From assembly GCA_029747585.1 (NCBI GenBank), contig JAPEVF010000770.1, forward strand, positions 1 through 21,467: a DNA stretch of 21,467 nt, written 5' to 3'. The position numbers and the translations under genes are program-made. The DNA is from Pleurotus djamor. Taxonomy: Eukaryota > Basidiomycota > Agaricomycetes > Agaricales > Pleurotaceae. Every line of letters begins with the position of its first letter. Positions within the stretch are counted from its first letter, which is position 1. Shown here piece by piece: positions 1-11,159 of the stretch. The notes under the pieces were generated by a model, which saw nothing but the letters and a program-made list of their open reading frames with translations, was not told the origin of the DNA and searched no databases.

Positions 1-1100
1 AGCGATTTGTGCTGAGCTCGATGACCTGGTCACTGTTCGGAACGATGGCAACAGCAAGGGAAGTTCATGACCCCGACGCTGGGAAAATCAACGGAGTCGG
101 TCCGGTTCGGAGACAATAGCGACCCTGAACCTCCACTCTATCTCCTCGAACCTCGGTGCCCCAATTTCTTGCCCAACATTTCCCTCCTCCAGTTCCTCCA
201 CTTCGTGTCTTCCTGGTGCTCAGGTCATTGTCCTTGACGAGGCCCCCATCTCGAATTACTGGCCTGGAATCATCCGCTCCCTCTCTGCCTGAACAATATC
301 AGAAACGAGATCTCTGGACCTGTGTCTGAGCAACCACCTTGCGCTGTGCGTTCCTCGTAATCTGGTTTATCTCATCCTCCTGATTCGACCCATTCTCACA
401 GCTTGTCTGTGGCTACACAATGACCTGTCAACTCGAACGCATGCTGCGCTCAAAGCCTCTGAACAACCGCCGTTTCGAGTTCTGATAAATCAAGATATCT
501 CGACCTTTCAGTCCCCCTTCGCTTCGAGGACTTAGGGACCCGACTCTATTGATGGGGCTATGAAATGCTGTGGATAAGCTGGGGTCGACTCTGCCAGAAA
601 CGGCCAAAGTGCGGTGAGATTGGTCGTTTCTCCGGCTTCCCTGTGTCACTGACCTTCTCAGCCAGTCTCCTAGATGCGTCACAAGAGCTCGATTCCTCAC
701 ATAATGTGCCAGCATACGGCAGCGCGTGGACTCAGCTTCAGGATGGGATATCGAAATGGAGGGGACATGAGGCAGATGGGGAGCGATCACGTACGTTTCG
801 TTGTTTTCTCTCGTTTTATGTTCTAACATTTCCGTTCCTTCGTGCTCAGGTTTCCCCATTTTTNCGCGCTCATTGTCCTGCCAGCATCCCAAGATGGTCC
901 TTCCAGACGTCTTGGCCGAACCTCGATGTTCCTCTGATGTCTCCAGCTCGCAGCCCTGAGAAAATGCTCTCGATACCGGTGGAGCAGGCCTCATCTGAAG
1001 GCGTCTGGCAGGCTTGGACTGGAGGCGACAACTACAACAAGACGACCTTGCTAACTGGTCGTCAAACGAACGCTATCGTCAAGCTACCACCGTAGCACTT
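1..1100 (+). pseudogene. Decayed, unrecognised coding segment (copy A)
   Basis: I do not recognise a product. The plus strand shows coding-like stretches in changing frames. One begins with residues like AELDDLVTVRNDGN near position 10, and another near 130-290 contains GAQVIVLDEAP and ends in a stop. A well-formed intron (GTACGT donor, CTAAC branch site, CAG acceptor) lies at 791-849. A stretch near 20-112 matches 6199-6293, where the same kind of sequence recurs (copy B). The frames break several times and there is an N at 864, so this is either a decayed gene or badly assembled sequence. The 5' end lies outside the window. Confidence 0.25.
20..112 (+). repeat. Diverged repeat, copy A
   Basis: Aligned by eye with 6199-6293: both carry CTGGTC, a block AACGATGG(C/T)AAC, then GGGAAAATCAA, GTCGG(T/C)CCGG and CAATAGC in the same order and spacing. 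Similarity seems to continue weakly for about 60 bases. In one frame both copies end a coding-like stretch with Q-stop. Confidence 0.5.
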
Positions 1101-2387
1101 TGAGTTGGTTTCGTTAATGACGAGATTCTCAGAATGTCGCTCATCACTCTCCTTTACCGACAAGTAGAACTCCACACGCACCGCAGGCGTCCCCACCCTT
1201 GTAACACTCACACCGGTCTCGTGCCCTGAGTACCTCGGTGTGACGGACATGCTCAGCTTCATATGTGCAGCGTAGAGTCGGATGAGAGGGTGACGGAAGG
1301 GATGGAATGATGGCTCGAGCGCTCAAGAGCTGGGTTGAAGACATCCGTTCTCGAAGATAACGTTCGTAGCGCTGATTACGGTTTCCAGTCAACTGCGGCC
1401 TCATCGACCTCATCGCCCACTGGCAGGCTCTTCCACCGTGCCCAGGCTCTAGTGTCGTCAGGGACCGAAGGCGAAGACAAGCAACGCACAGCCGCTGTAA
1501 ACATGGAGAACGGTTGACCTCGATGTCTCCTACCCCCGCGTCTTTACGTCCTCCTTCACTGTCGCTGGCTCCATCCACTTCCTACACCTGTTAGCATCCA
1601 TTTCCCGGGCTGTTATTTTCCTTTCCCTTCCTTTGCTTCACTTCCATCCCATCTCCGCGCTGTCGTTTACTTCCTACCTTGCTCCATTTTTGGCCGTCTT
1701 TTTCGTTCCTGTCTTCGTCTTTGGAACCATTCTACGATGCTGGCTGATTTATCATGGATATATATTTCAATGTACTGCTCATTACCGCGTTTACTGAATT
1801 TGTTACACATGCTCTTTTCCTCTTCGTTGGACGGGACATTCCTAGTCTCCAGCCTCAATGCTTTCCACTTCCTGTATCTGCCGCCCTTGCGCTCGATTCT
1901 CTTGTCCCTTGGGGAACACAAGTTGAACCAACCTTATTTGCCCCTCTTTTGAATCCAGTAGCGTCTGTCCTCGCAATATCAACCTGGTTGGTGGGCGCGG
2001 TCAGATTTCTCAAGGCATAGCGTCAAGATCACGGCCACCGCTGTGGTCATAGAGGTCCAGGGTTTGGTCTCAGGATATGCGTTGGAAGAGAAAGGCGAGA
2101 GAAAAGATTTACACAGTAGAGGATTGGAAGTTATCATGTACGCAGAGCAACATGAGATATACTCTAAGGTGAACGGTGGATATTTTGATGAGGGGCATAT
2201 GACTGTCCACTTCGAACGGGGTCAAGAATGCTCGGTCGCAAGTAGGGTGCGTCGCGCGTTTACCATGGCTCTCTTGCCAGGAGACGTGCATTGAATAAGT
2301 GGACTATGGGTCAATTTCGATTGAAAGAAAGAAAGCGTGCAACTTACTCTACACAAAAATTGAGTAAAAGTTTAAACTGCGCTCTAC
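1101..2387. other. Region without a firm gene
   Basis: Mostly pyrimidine-rich plus strand (1500-1900) with no recognisable protein. One coding-like stretch is at 2021-2294 (separate entry). 2295-2387 is the 3' flank of the HET gene. Confidence 0.4.
2021..2294 (+). CDS. Possible exon of an unrecognised protein
   Basis: About 90 open codons end in TGA at 2292-2294. The composition looks coding (for example VIEVQGLVSGYALEEKGER), but no family is recognised. There is no ATG at the left end. A CATAG acceptor just before 2021 and a possible GTAGCG donor about 60 nt upstream would make it a last exon. It could equally be a chance open frame. Confidence 0.2.
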
Positions 2388-4285
2388 TCATACGATGTAT
2401 ACTATTTCAGGAACGCGACTGAGGAGAAAATCAAGTGGGGGCAGATCATTCTGGTCAACGTTGAAAGCTACTCGACGATACCGCCGAGTGAAGGCCGGGC
2501 CAACCCTCTCAAGAACAACTGCAGCCACTTTCTTTTCTCCCAGATCAAAGTAGGTTCCAAGGATGGCGAGCTTCTCCCCTGAAATCTTTTTGGACATTGA
2601 TACACACAGCCAATTTCGTAAGACAGAGAGGCTTGGAGTGGATTCGAGGTCGTGAAGTGTGACTGCGATTCGAAGGCCGGCGTTTGTGAACCCGAAAGAG
2701 AGATCAACGTGGTTGGATATGTCCCCATATAAGTGAGCGGTCCATAGTTCCGTGGCATCAACTTCCATGGCCTCTTGGTGCACAGCCGAGCGGCCTGACC
2801 GTACCTTGAAATGGGAGGAATCGACGGGGTCTCTGGGGAGCATTGAGCTGAACCGTGAAGGCTGGCCCAATTCACCATCCCAGATAAATATGTTCCGTTC
2901 GTTGGCTTGCTCGGCACACGCCACCTGCAAGCGGTAAAACGCCCGTTCCCTTCCTTCTCCATACGCTGCAGTAAGTATGATCCCCAGAAGACCAAGAACA
3001 CAGTAGGCCGCGTCTTCGGGCACCGTGGTCTGGCGATTTGACATGTACTTGAACATTCTTGATGCACTGCTTGGGGATGGTTCGTACGCAGCCATGTCTT
3101 GCGACGATACACCTATGTACGTGCTGTGAGCAAAGCGTTATGAAGACCTGATTAGCAATGTCTGCCACGAACCAGCCGCAGACGTGAGCCACCACAAGCC
3201 AGCTACGTGATACTTTTCATCGTCGTATGACTCAACTTCTATCCCTGCATCCCAAAGCCGGTGACCCTCCAAGTTGAACTTCCGCACGATATCAAAGGTA
3301 TGACCGTCATGAGGGAAAATCCTCTCCCAGTGTTTCCCCAGAAAGACCATTCTCTTGGGAGCAAGGAGCTCCTGCAGCGTCCACCCACGTCGAAACCATT
3401 GATCGTTGATGAAGTGCATCCCCATGTACGGTTCGTAGGATTCCAGGTAGACGATGCAGAGATAGGCCTGTCTGTACCACGTAAACATCGAGCGGATGGA
3501 TTCGTCCAATTCGCTACTGCTCGATTTGTCGATGCACGCCGTATCAATCCAGATATACTTGCACCCAAAGTCAACCGCGGCCGTACTAAATCCAACGAAC
3601 TTGGGATCGTCCGAGATGTCTTGGGAACCGCTTTGTATCCTCTGGTAATTCAGCTCGTTCGCTCCCCATGTGTGTGAAAGGACCGCATATCTGGTGTTGA
3701 GAAGGATGAAGCGCTTGATATCGTGGCCATGCTCCGGCATGAAACCTTTCCATTTTGGCAATGTTTCCTCCGGGCCATACTGCTGTAAGGCTACACTCGT
3801 CACGATTTCACTGAGCTGGCTCCGAGTGATAAAGCGACCAGCGGTTGTGTCGTAAAGCCGAATCGGGAGGACTGAGCAACGCTCAGATACAACAGCGCGG
3901 ATGAACCGAGGGATATCCTGCAGATCTTTAGCGATGAAATTCTGCGTAAGAAGCAGAGTTCCCCTACCTCTGACGTCTTCTTTGAGTGTCAATCAAGTGC
4001 ACGGTAGAGCCTCCTCAAGTCAGCGAAAACGTCAAAGTAACAGCGTATGAGAGGACATACACAAGTTACTAACGTTGGCATGGAGGATCCGTAGTGGCGG
4101 TCGAGCAAGATAATACTGACGCGGTTGTGGTATTCTAATTGTTTCGCAGAAAAGAGTACGCAGCGTCTAAGCCCGTTAGATAGCTCAGCAGAGGCGACCT
4201 CAATTTCCGTGGCCTTCGGGGAGGCTGTGTACATCATATCCCTTCCTAGGGTGCATGCTTTACCAAGTACGATACCGGGTAACAT
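2388..4285 (-). CDS. HET-domain protein (heterokaryon-incompatibility family)
   Basis: The family triggers or regulates cell death after non-self recognition in filamentous fungi; the substrate or partner is unknown. Proposed exons are 4285-4074, 3969-3173 and 3112-2388 (introns 104 and 60 nt), which sum to 578 codons in frame. The HET core is clear in exon 2, about residues 165-300: YAVLSHTWG, then YIWIDTACIDK, SSSELDESIRSMFTWY, and WFRRGWTLQELLAPK. After the second intron come TTVPEDAAYCVLGLLG and YGEG, the usual segment following HET domains. The C-terminal part (LAILGTYF...LLSRVPEIVYIV) is unfamiliar but recurs in a second copy at 10685-11113. No NACHT, ankyrin or WD repeats are present. 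Exon 1 and its ATG are the weakest part; the HET exon itself has no upstream in-frame ATG. Confidence 0.85.
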
Positions 4286-5380
4286 ACTCTAGAGTATACA
4301 CCGTGTAGGAGATGAAGTAAGGAAGAATATGATTGAGTTCTCCGTATGAAATGTGGGGATTCATGAACATCCACGCCTGTCAGCGAGCAAGCGAGCGCGC
4401 AGAGAGGTACATCATGTATATCAATACTGGAGGATCCGGTAACAGAAGACACGCATAGCTATAACGTTGCCCTCCTCCACGTCCTAAGCCTCCTCCCGTA
4501 ACATGCGAGTACGAGTAGCGTCGATCGACTACTGGGGTGCTCTCAAAAAGAATGACAACAGCCGAATGCGTTGCAGAGCACATGGCGAACGGGAGGGGTC
4601 AGAGGGATATGACGAGCAAAGCTCTGGAGATGACTTCGAGGAACGGCCCTGCGGTTCTCCCCAGGATGTAAGGAGAGTGTTGCTATGGGCGCAGGAGGAT
4701 GAAGCAGGAATTGTGCTCTGTGGAATGGAGTCGATGGGCCGTTAGCTGAAACCTTGCGGCGTATCGATACCATTTCCTGAAGCTGCACCGACCGCTACAG
4801 CTACAACTTCAGTAGGTCGATATCGCCTGCTACGGGAGCGGAGGGAGGCTTGGATGCAACCGGGTTCGACTGAGCGTATTCATCCCCAGGGAGTGAGAAG
4901 ATCGAGGGGCGAGGATTTTTGGTGGATGACGTTGCTTTGAGAGACAGTCGTTGGAGGTGGTGGCTGCGAAAAAATCCTGACGGCATCGAAGGAAGCATGG
5001 AGGAGATATCCTCTCTNGCTGGGGGGGACAAAAGGGGTCGTCCACGAGGGGAACGTGTCGGTGGCTAGATGATCGTTTGCATCTTCCTGCTGTCCTTCTT
5101 CCGTCGTCTTCCTCCCCCCTCCTTCTCCATCTGCTTCCAGACCTCGCATAGAGCCATCCACTACGAGGCTCCAATCAGACATCGTCTCTTCCATCTATTC
5201 TTCATGCCTTATGTTCCTAAGTCGTACGCCAAGCGTAGAAGATGTGGCGGCAACGCTGGAATCCATCCGGGGAGACGCAGCGCGATTCGTCTGGGATAAC
5301 TGCTGGATCTGAATCACGAGAAGTGCTATTGAGCATATGCGTAAGTCAAGGGAGAAAGGGAAAGAAAGCCGATGTAAGAC
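4286..5380. other. Intergenic or unrecognised stretch
   Basis: No protein family can be seen. It includes the presumed HET promoter side (4286-4500), which is without a clear TATA box, and an N at 5017 beside a G7 run. Minus-strand frames at 4880-5310 look partly coding and acidic, but a stop lies between them, so no gene is called. Confidence 0.3.
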
Positions 5381-5400
5381 TCACTTGAGGACCATTCGCG

Positions 5401-5725
5401 CTAGTTGATCCGACAACCGTAGACTCCCAGAAGCGACCATATTGAGGCTGGAACCATGTTGCTTGCCAGCGTGTTGGGTGGGAGCTCGGCGTCGGTTCGG
5501 AAGGTAGGGGATGGCATTGATGAGGCGTATCGAGTGCGTGACGAACCGCCCACAGGAAGACCGAGAGAGATGGTGTTTCGTTGATTTGTCAACGCTGGGT
5601 TTCGAATGGAGAGTATGGGATAGCTGGAGGTGTGGGACAGAAGCGCAGTTTAGTAGACGGTACCCAGGAGTAAGAGCAATCGAGTACTCACAGATAGCCG
5701 ACACCTCCTTCAACACGGGTCCCAT
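5401..5725 (-). CDS. Possible small spliced gene, unrecognised
   Basis: ATG at 5725 opens MGPVLKEVSAI. A GTGAGT donor at 5691 and a CCCAG acceptor ending at 5595 (97 nt) join it in frame to an open exon containing LTNQRNTISLGLPVGG, which ends in TAG at 5401. A second GTGAGT at about 5385 hints that the true transcript continues in another frame. The plus strand is also open here (5511-5900), so the strand is uncertain. No function is assigned. Confidence 0.25.
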
Positions 5726-6154
5726 CGATGAGGGAATGATTCAGGTTGAACCAAGGGACGAGAGGAGGGATGGACGCAGGGAGGGAGCATCAACATCAAT
5801 GACTTTCAGTTATCCGTTGTTTGATTCATCGACAGCTCGCGTCAGAGATCCAAAGTGTGGTGCTTCGCATCTGATACAAAAGGCGAGGGGAGGAAATTGA
5901 GTCCAACCGAAGAGTCGGATGATCTGAGGCGCATTTTATCCGGGCGAGGGCATTGAGACGGCGAGGCTATAGTGTATGCAGTTCGAGGAGAGCAAGGTGT
6001 ACCGCTGGTGATGCGTTCGCGTGATGGGTTATGCTCTCCGAGTTCCTGTATTTGAGGTCGACGGTAAGCCATAGAAAAAAACATGCAGGGGGGAGACTTG
6101 CCTTGGTTCGAGGGGGGTCGTTGTGACGCGAGTACTTGATACTTATCGAGAAAG

Positions 6155-7523
6155 GTTAGGAGAGCTTTGAATCGATTTCGAACGAAGTAACGCGCTCGAC
6201 AGTGCTGGTCGCTGTTGATAACGATGGTAACGAGGAAAGAAGCGTCGAGCTCGCTTGTGGGAAAATCAAGGCCGTCGGCCCGGCTCGGATGCAATAGCTG
6301 ATTCTGTCCCTGATGGTTCGGTTCCTGAGATCTTGAGACCTGACATGGACATTCGACCTTGCCTTCGATGTACCTCCCTCAGTCCCCCCAATATCTTGCT
6401 GAGCATCGACTACCGAACGACCACCAATGTGCTTCGAAACACGATGAAAGCCCCCTCAAATTGTACCATACGCGTCGTTGGAAAATGCTGGAGCTGGTTT
6501 CAAACACGACGTAGGTTTGTTTTTTCGCTCCGAATACTTTGACTGACCTACTCTAGAAGTGATACTACTTGCTCATCGTTCTCTATGCCCTACTCAGGTC
6601 GATGGAAAATTAGTCGATTCTGCGCTTTTGGCTGCGATAAGACGATGTCCCATCTTCCTTGGGAGATGAGATGAAACCCATCCGCCGCCACTCGATGGTA
6701 CTGTGACGAAAGTCGGGCATTAGGTGTGTAATTCTCTGTCAGTTTCTCGGTACATTTGTTGACCAAGTACCCTGTAGTCCGCCGAAAATGTCGTTAATGA
6801 GCAGCCCACATCGTCTGAGCCCTCCACGCCTCGCCTCCACCTTCTGCAAAACTACGCTAGTGCCGTTGATGAGACCATCGACGACGACTTCACCCAGGAT
6901 ACCCCTCCCTCATCAGACACATCCCCACCGACTCCGTGAGGGCAAACGACTTCGAACTCGGCTTCAAAGACGAACAAGGAATCAATAGCATTTAGCCACC
7001 ACGCTCTCGTGAGTTTCTTCTGAGCTCGCTTCGTTTTCGCCCTATTCAAGAGTCGACCCTCATAGAATGTGAGGCCCTAAGCTTTCAGCCTCAGGTATTA
7101 TCGCTGATGCTTCTCGCAGGCCCTTCATCCTAATGTCGCCGCTACACGAGCGTGACTTTTGGCAATCCACGACCACCAGGACCTGTCACATATCGGATGC
7201 TCCAGCGTTGAGCACTGGAATACCCTTCGTATTCCCAGTTTCTTTCGCATGGGAGCCTTGTCGTCCTGTTGTCCTTTTCAACCAAGATGCAACCATGGAT
7301 CATTCCCCTATGCATTACCGCCTCTCCTCGTTCAACCGCTGAGGCCCATGGATTGCAGTTTTACTCCTCGTTTCAGATGACCAAAGAAGAAAGACGACAA
7401 GACATGACCTGCAGCATCCGAGAAATTCTGAGTCCGTTCATCGTTCATCCGGACTTGGTGCTCTACGTCCGGGGCTATGCCACGAGGCGAGAGCACATAC
7501 CTCCTCCGTCGTACGCAGCCTGA
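6155..7523 (+). pseudogene. Intron-bearing, frame-broken unrecognised gene (copy B)
   Basis: Coding texture is strong but no family is recognised. Visible stretches include ESFESISNEVTRSTVLVAVD (6160-6220), HRLPNDHQCASKHDESPLK (about 6410-6450), CSSFSMPYSGRWKISRFCAF (about 6570-6630), the acidic, proline-rich AVDETIDDDFTQDTPPSSD (about 6860-6915), and a C-terminal segment EERRQDMTCSIREILSPF ending PPPSYAA-stop at 7523. Intron-like segments lie at 6511-6556 (CTGAC branch site), 6724-6777 and 7009-7050. Several joints need frame changes, for example near 6670 and 6938. It is either a decaying gene or an intact one spoiled by indel errors. Confidence 0.35.
6199..6293 (+). repeat. Diverged repeat, copy B
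   Basis: Partner of 20-112. In this copy the frame VAVDNDGNEERSVELACGK is open and ends in CAA TAG, as in copy A. Confidence 0.5.
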
Positions 7524-7766
7524 GCCCAGATCAGCTCTCGCTTCTCATTATGGTGCTTGGCTCCCTTATCCGTACCCAAATTTGTTATTCCATGTCGCTT
7601 GATGTGTCCAACGTTTCCTTCATATCCACAGCTGATCCCTACGTGGTCTTTCTTCCATAGTTTTGTCATATGTACTCTGTACGCTGTACGTACATACTTG
7701 GACTCCCCATACGATGCCTACCCGTACACAAATTGCAGATAGTTTCCAGCCTACAAGTCGTGAAAT
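7524..7766. other. Convergent 3' flank
   Basis: Short gap between the plus-strand unrecognised gene and the 3' end of the minus-strand P450. Nothing else is seen. Confidence 0.4.
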
Positions 7767-9904
7767 CTACAACCAGGAGGTTGAATATAGCGCATCTCGT
7801 TTCGATCCAAGCATCCTCTCCTCCCTCGTTGACTGGACAATGGTTAGAACCTCACCACCGCGAGGTACAAGTCTACATCTAAACTTTGGCGGAGCACTAT
7901 TCCAACGACCATGAATCCCTCATCAACCGCTCACGGCGAAGAAGACAGGCGAGTACTCACAGCAAAAGCCCATCAACATCCTCCGCGTTCACGTCAGGTA
8001 GCAGTGCCTCTCCTTTCTCATCCCGTTCGGGCAAAATTTGAAATGCCCAGAGGACTGAAGCAGCTTGAATGAAGAGGTTGCTATTCGCGACATAGCGGCC
8101 GACGCAAGGCCTGCCCGAGGAATCATCAACGGGCTAGGATCTGGTACTTAAACCACTGGACTCACCGACGACCAAAACCATATGTAACATGCCCTTCCTT
8201 CATCCTTCGTGGCAATATTGACAGGTGTTACTACCTTTCCCGTCGAATTTAGATACCGTTCAGGTTTAAACTTATGCGCGTCGTCACCGTAAACGTCTGG
8301 ATCTTGATTGAGACCCCTGAAGTGTGGTCCTCAGTATCACAGCTGCGAATTGTATATTGAATTTCGCCTACCAAGCGTTCGCGATCACAATAGAGTCCTT
8401 GGGTATCTGATACCCGTGGTAAGTATCTTCCTTGTCNAAGACTATGGGGGAGACCCAGGGGAGGTACGGGACGCCAGCGCAAGACTTCCTTTACGATAGC
8501 TTGGATGTACGGAAGGTTGTCGAAGTCACCAAAAGTTGGCATTCGTGACTTCCCAACTACACGGTCGAGTTCTTCCTGAGCGGCGAATTGAACGGAGGGA
8601 TGGAGTAGCATCGCCTGCATGAACCATAGCATGGTGATAGCCGTCTGAATATGATGAAAACGTCAAGATATAGAGTATGTTCGGCGAGTAGCTGGGGAAT
8701 GTTACCGTATCAGAGCCGGCAAGGCTACTCATATGGTCAGGATTATGAAAAGATATGATGGCTTCGGTTTTGCTGACGCACTAGAGTGTTCCCGCCGTCC
8801 ACGTCGTTTCGTCTAACGACAAAGTCCCCTTCGAGCACTCTTGAAGAAGTCGAGTAGATATGCAGGGGTGATGAGACCCCGCCTTCTGAAAGAAATAAAC
8901 ATTGCGCGTCAGAGTAGCTTTGAGAGAAGAGAAACATGTGCTTACTTCTCGAGCCGCTACTCCGTCGAGTAGTTCCCTGAATCTAGCGGAGGTCTCAATG
9001 TGCCAACGCTCTGCATCCGTTCTCCAAGGACACCTTGATGAAGGGTGTGTTAAATCTAAGTATCTCTTCGCCAAGTACGCAGAGAGAACTTACATCCACC
9101 GCGGTAGGTACGTCATCCAGGTGAGGAACTCTACGTAGTGAGCTCCAGGACGTGCGGCAATTGCAAGTCGTTGGGCAACATCTTCGATCCAAACTATCAT
9201 TGGGTCGCTTGAATTCAGTATCGGAGGAAGACCATATATTAACGAAATCATGAGCGAGGTTGTTGCTCGCCGAATGTGATTGAAGAAGTCGTCCGGAGAA
9301 TCGAAGAAAGTTGAGACAAGAACCGAGGCCTCGAGCTCGAGCTGGGGGAAATATTCTTCATAGATATGAGGGCCGACGGCTCTATTACAATTTGAATGTG
9401 AACGTTTCAGTGGAAGAGAAATTTGAACGGAATCGCAAAAACTTACTCATGAGCTGCGCGACGCATCCGCTTCCAAAGGTCACCGTACCGGGTGATAGCC
9501 ATGAGGTATCCCTTCGTCAATAATTCTCCAACGACGATATTCTTGGGGCGATTAGAATAGATGCTGGATCTTCGATCAAGGAGATCAGACGCGGCCTTGT
9601 GGCTGTTGAGGACGATTATTGGTTTACCCAGAACACTGAGGGATACGATTGGACCTAGAGTTTACTTCAGTCAAACAGCACTTTGAGTCCGAGTCGAGTA
9701 TAACGTATACAAACCATATTTCTGACCCCATACCGTCATCCGCCGCCATATGCTTTCGGTTTCGGTGAGTTGAAGCAGGTTTCCCAAGACGGGTAACCGT
9801 GGAGGACCCGGAGGAAGGTTCCTTTTCCAGATACACGATTTCAAGACAAATAAAGACGCGAACAAGACGAGAGCGAGAGGAATATGCGGCCAAAGTATGC
9901 CCAT
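7767..9904 (-). CDS. Cytochrome P450 monooxygenase
   Basis: A haem-thiolate monooxygenase, probably ER-anchored; the substrate is unknown. ATG at 9904 gives a hydrophobic N-terminal anchor and the hinge LPPGPPRLPVLGN. Ten exons: 9904-9715, 9654-9447, 9381-9094, 9033-8946, 8885-8782, 8727-8706, 8644-8372, 8316-8166, 8110-7961, 7896-7767. Introns are 54-65 nt and phases agree. Motifs: I-helix AGSDT (about 296-300), K-helix EVLR (353-356), PERYL, and haem loop YGFGRRPCVGR with the Cys near residue 442; the loop is split by the 55-nt intron 8165-8111. Length is about 532 aa, normal for the family. Two frame breaks: the N at 8437, which is one base too many between LPHSL and DKEDTYHGY, and a surplus base (or 4-bp tandem duplication) at 8194-8201 just before the haem loop. 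The hinge and haem loop resemble basidiomycete CYP5144/CYP620-type enzymes, but the family is not assigned. Confidence 0.9.
8194..8201 (-). repeat. 4-bp tandem duplication causing a frame break
   Basis: CTTC CTTC on the plus strand (GAAG GAAG in the gene). The residues before it (PVNIATKDEG) and after it (HVTYGFGRR) are in frames differing by +1. Removing one unit, or one G of the adjacent run, restores the frame. An alternative 52-nt intron here would remove about 20 conserved-looking residues and is less likely. Confidence 0.6.
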
Positions 9905-10013
9905 ATCAGAGTTACGTGAAACTGGGGATAAGAAAGTGATGAGACCAATGATAGGTTTGCTTTATGAGGCGCGTTGCCGTTCATCAGATGGGACGGTGTA
10001 TCAGCTAAAAGCC

Positions 10014-10022
10014 CTTATATAA
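10014..10022 (-). promoter_or_regulatory. TATA box of the P450 gene
   Basis: TTATATAAG on the minus strand, about 110 bases upstream of the P450 ATG at 9904. The position is reasonable for a fungal core promoter with a short leader. Confidence 0.5.
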
Positions 10023-10684
10023 TGTAGGCGAAATGCGTCCGTACCAGACAAGCTGTGAGACACTTTTGTTGACAGAGATCACCAAGACAGGCATGACAAC
10101 TTCATGCTTTCGCAGAGTCCATTGCGGAGTGCCCGATATGTAGAAAGAGGTCGCCATCGGTGGGCCCTTCAAGTCCCATCATTGGAGTGGCGTATAAGGC
10201 GTTGATGATCGAGATTTATATGGGACGAGATCTTCAGAGTAGAGATACGGGGCTCCGTAATAAAATTTTGGGAAAAGTCGGCGCGCAAAAGTCCAGGGTG
10301 GAGCAGGTGAGAGTTGGACACGTTTCTAGGAAATTCGAGCATAGTAGTTAGCTCGAATAGCTTCTACTTAGTAGTGAGCCAGTCTCGGGGTACAAGAATG
10401 CCCAGTTGGATTGCGAGTTGGACCACGGTTAACTTGGGGACTGGTGATGACTTGAGGCTAAGCGCGTTACGCGTCTGCCCGCCGTTTCTGGCAAGAAAGC
10501 AAATTAGGCAAAAATTTCGCACAAGGCTTCGGCGCCGAGGCCGAATCTTCATGTTTGCTTCTCTTCTCTCAGGCCTCAAGCTCATTTTCACCGTCTGGGT
10601 TGTGGTTTTCCAGGTCTTCGTGATTAGTTCATGCACTGCAGCACCCGCCCTATTTTCAGACATTGAACACCGTCTACTCGCTAT
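10023..10684. other. Intergenic, nothing recognised
   Basis: Between the P450 promoter and the HET relic. Open frames on both strands (10314-10697) show no family signature. Confidence 0.4.
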
Positions 10685-11113
10685 CTATATTATATAAATC
10701 GTTTCGGGCACACGACTGAGGAGATCGTCGCTGGAGGGCGGCCCATCCAGGTGAAAACCGCAAGCGACGCGACGATATTGACAAGTATGTTCCCCACCAA
10801 TCTTCTCCAGAATCACTGCAAAAACTCTGCTTTCTATATGATCACGAGGATAGGTCCCCAAGATGGCCAATTTGAAGGGCAAATTGAAATGGACGTATTC
10901 AGGCATTGTTATCGAGATCACGATGCATCTCCCTGCGACTTCTCCATCGGGAGCAATATCATGAAGGATGACTGGGATTCGAAGGCCGGCGTTCGTAAAA
11001 CTGAAAGAAAGATCAATATCGCTGGGATTATACTTGCCTACACGAGAATTCCATAGTTCTGAAGCGTTGACCGAGACGACTTTGTTGTGATAACACGGGA
11101 GGAGCTCTCCGTG
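10685..11113 (-). pseudogene. 3' relic of a second HET gene
   Basis: An uninterrupted frame of about 140 codons ends in TAG at 10685. It parallels the C-terminal part of the HET gene at 2388: ASELW, IDLSFSFTNAGLRI, LHD, KLAILGTY, YRRVA and LLSRVPETIYII match TELW, VDLSFGFTNAGLRI, LHD, KLAILGTY, YRRVA and LLSRVPEIVYIV. The HET core and the first two thirds of the protein are missing. Homology fades at about 11080 and the frame runs straight into the inverted-repeat element at 11114. No continuation is visible beyond 11807. No start codon is available, so it is very probably non-functional. It implies an old duplication of the HET gene with the P450 now lying between the copies. Confidence 0.8.
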
Positions 11114-11159
11114 ATATTAGGGACGTTCAAAGTTCGGCTAACGATCGTTTCGAAACGGT
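11114..11159 (+). repeat. Left terminal inverted repeat
   Basis: 46 bases identical to the reverse complement of 11762-11807. It contains the 12-bp palindrome CGTTTCGAAACG at its inner end. Confidence 0.95.

Noticed and set aside
3138..3992. HET protein starting at 3992
   Set aside because: The codon there is TTG directly after an in-frame TGA; splicing to an upstream ATG exon at 4285 gives a consistent frame instead.
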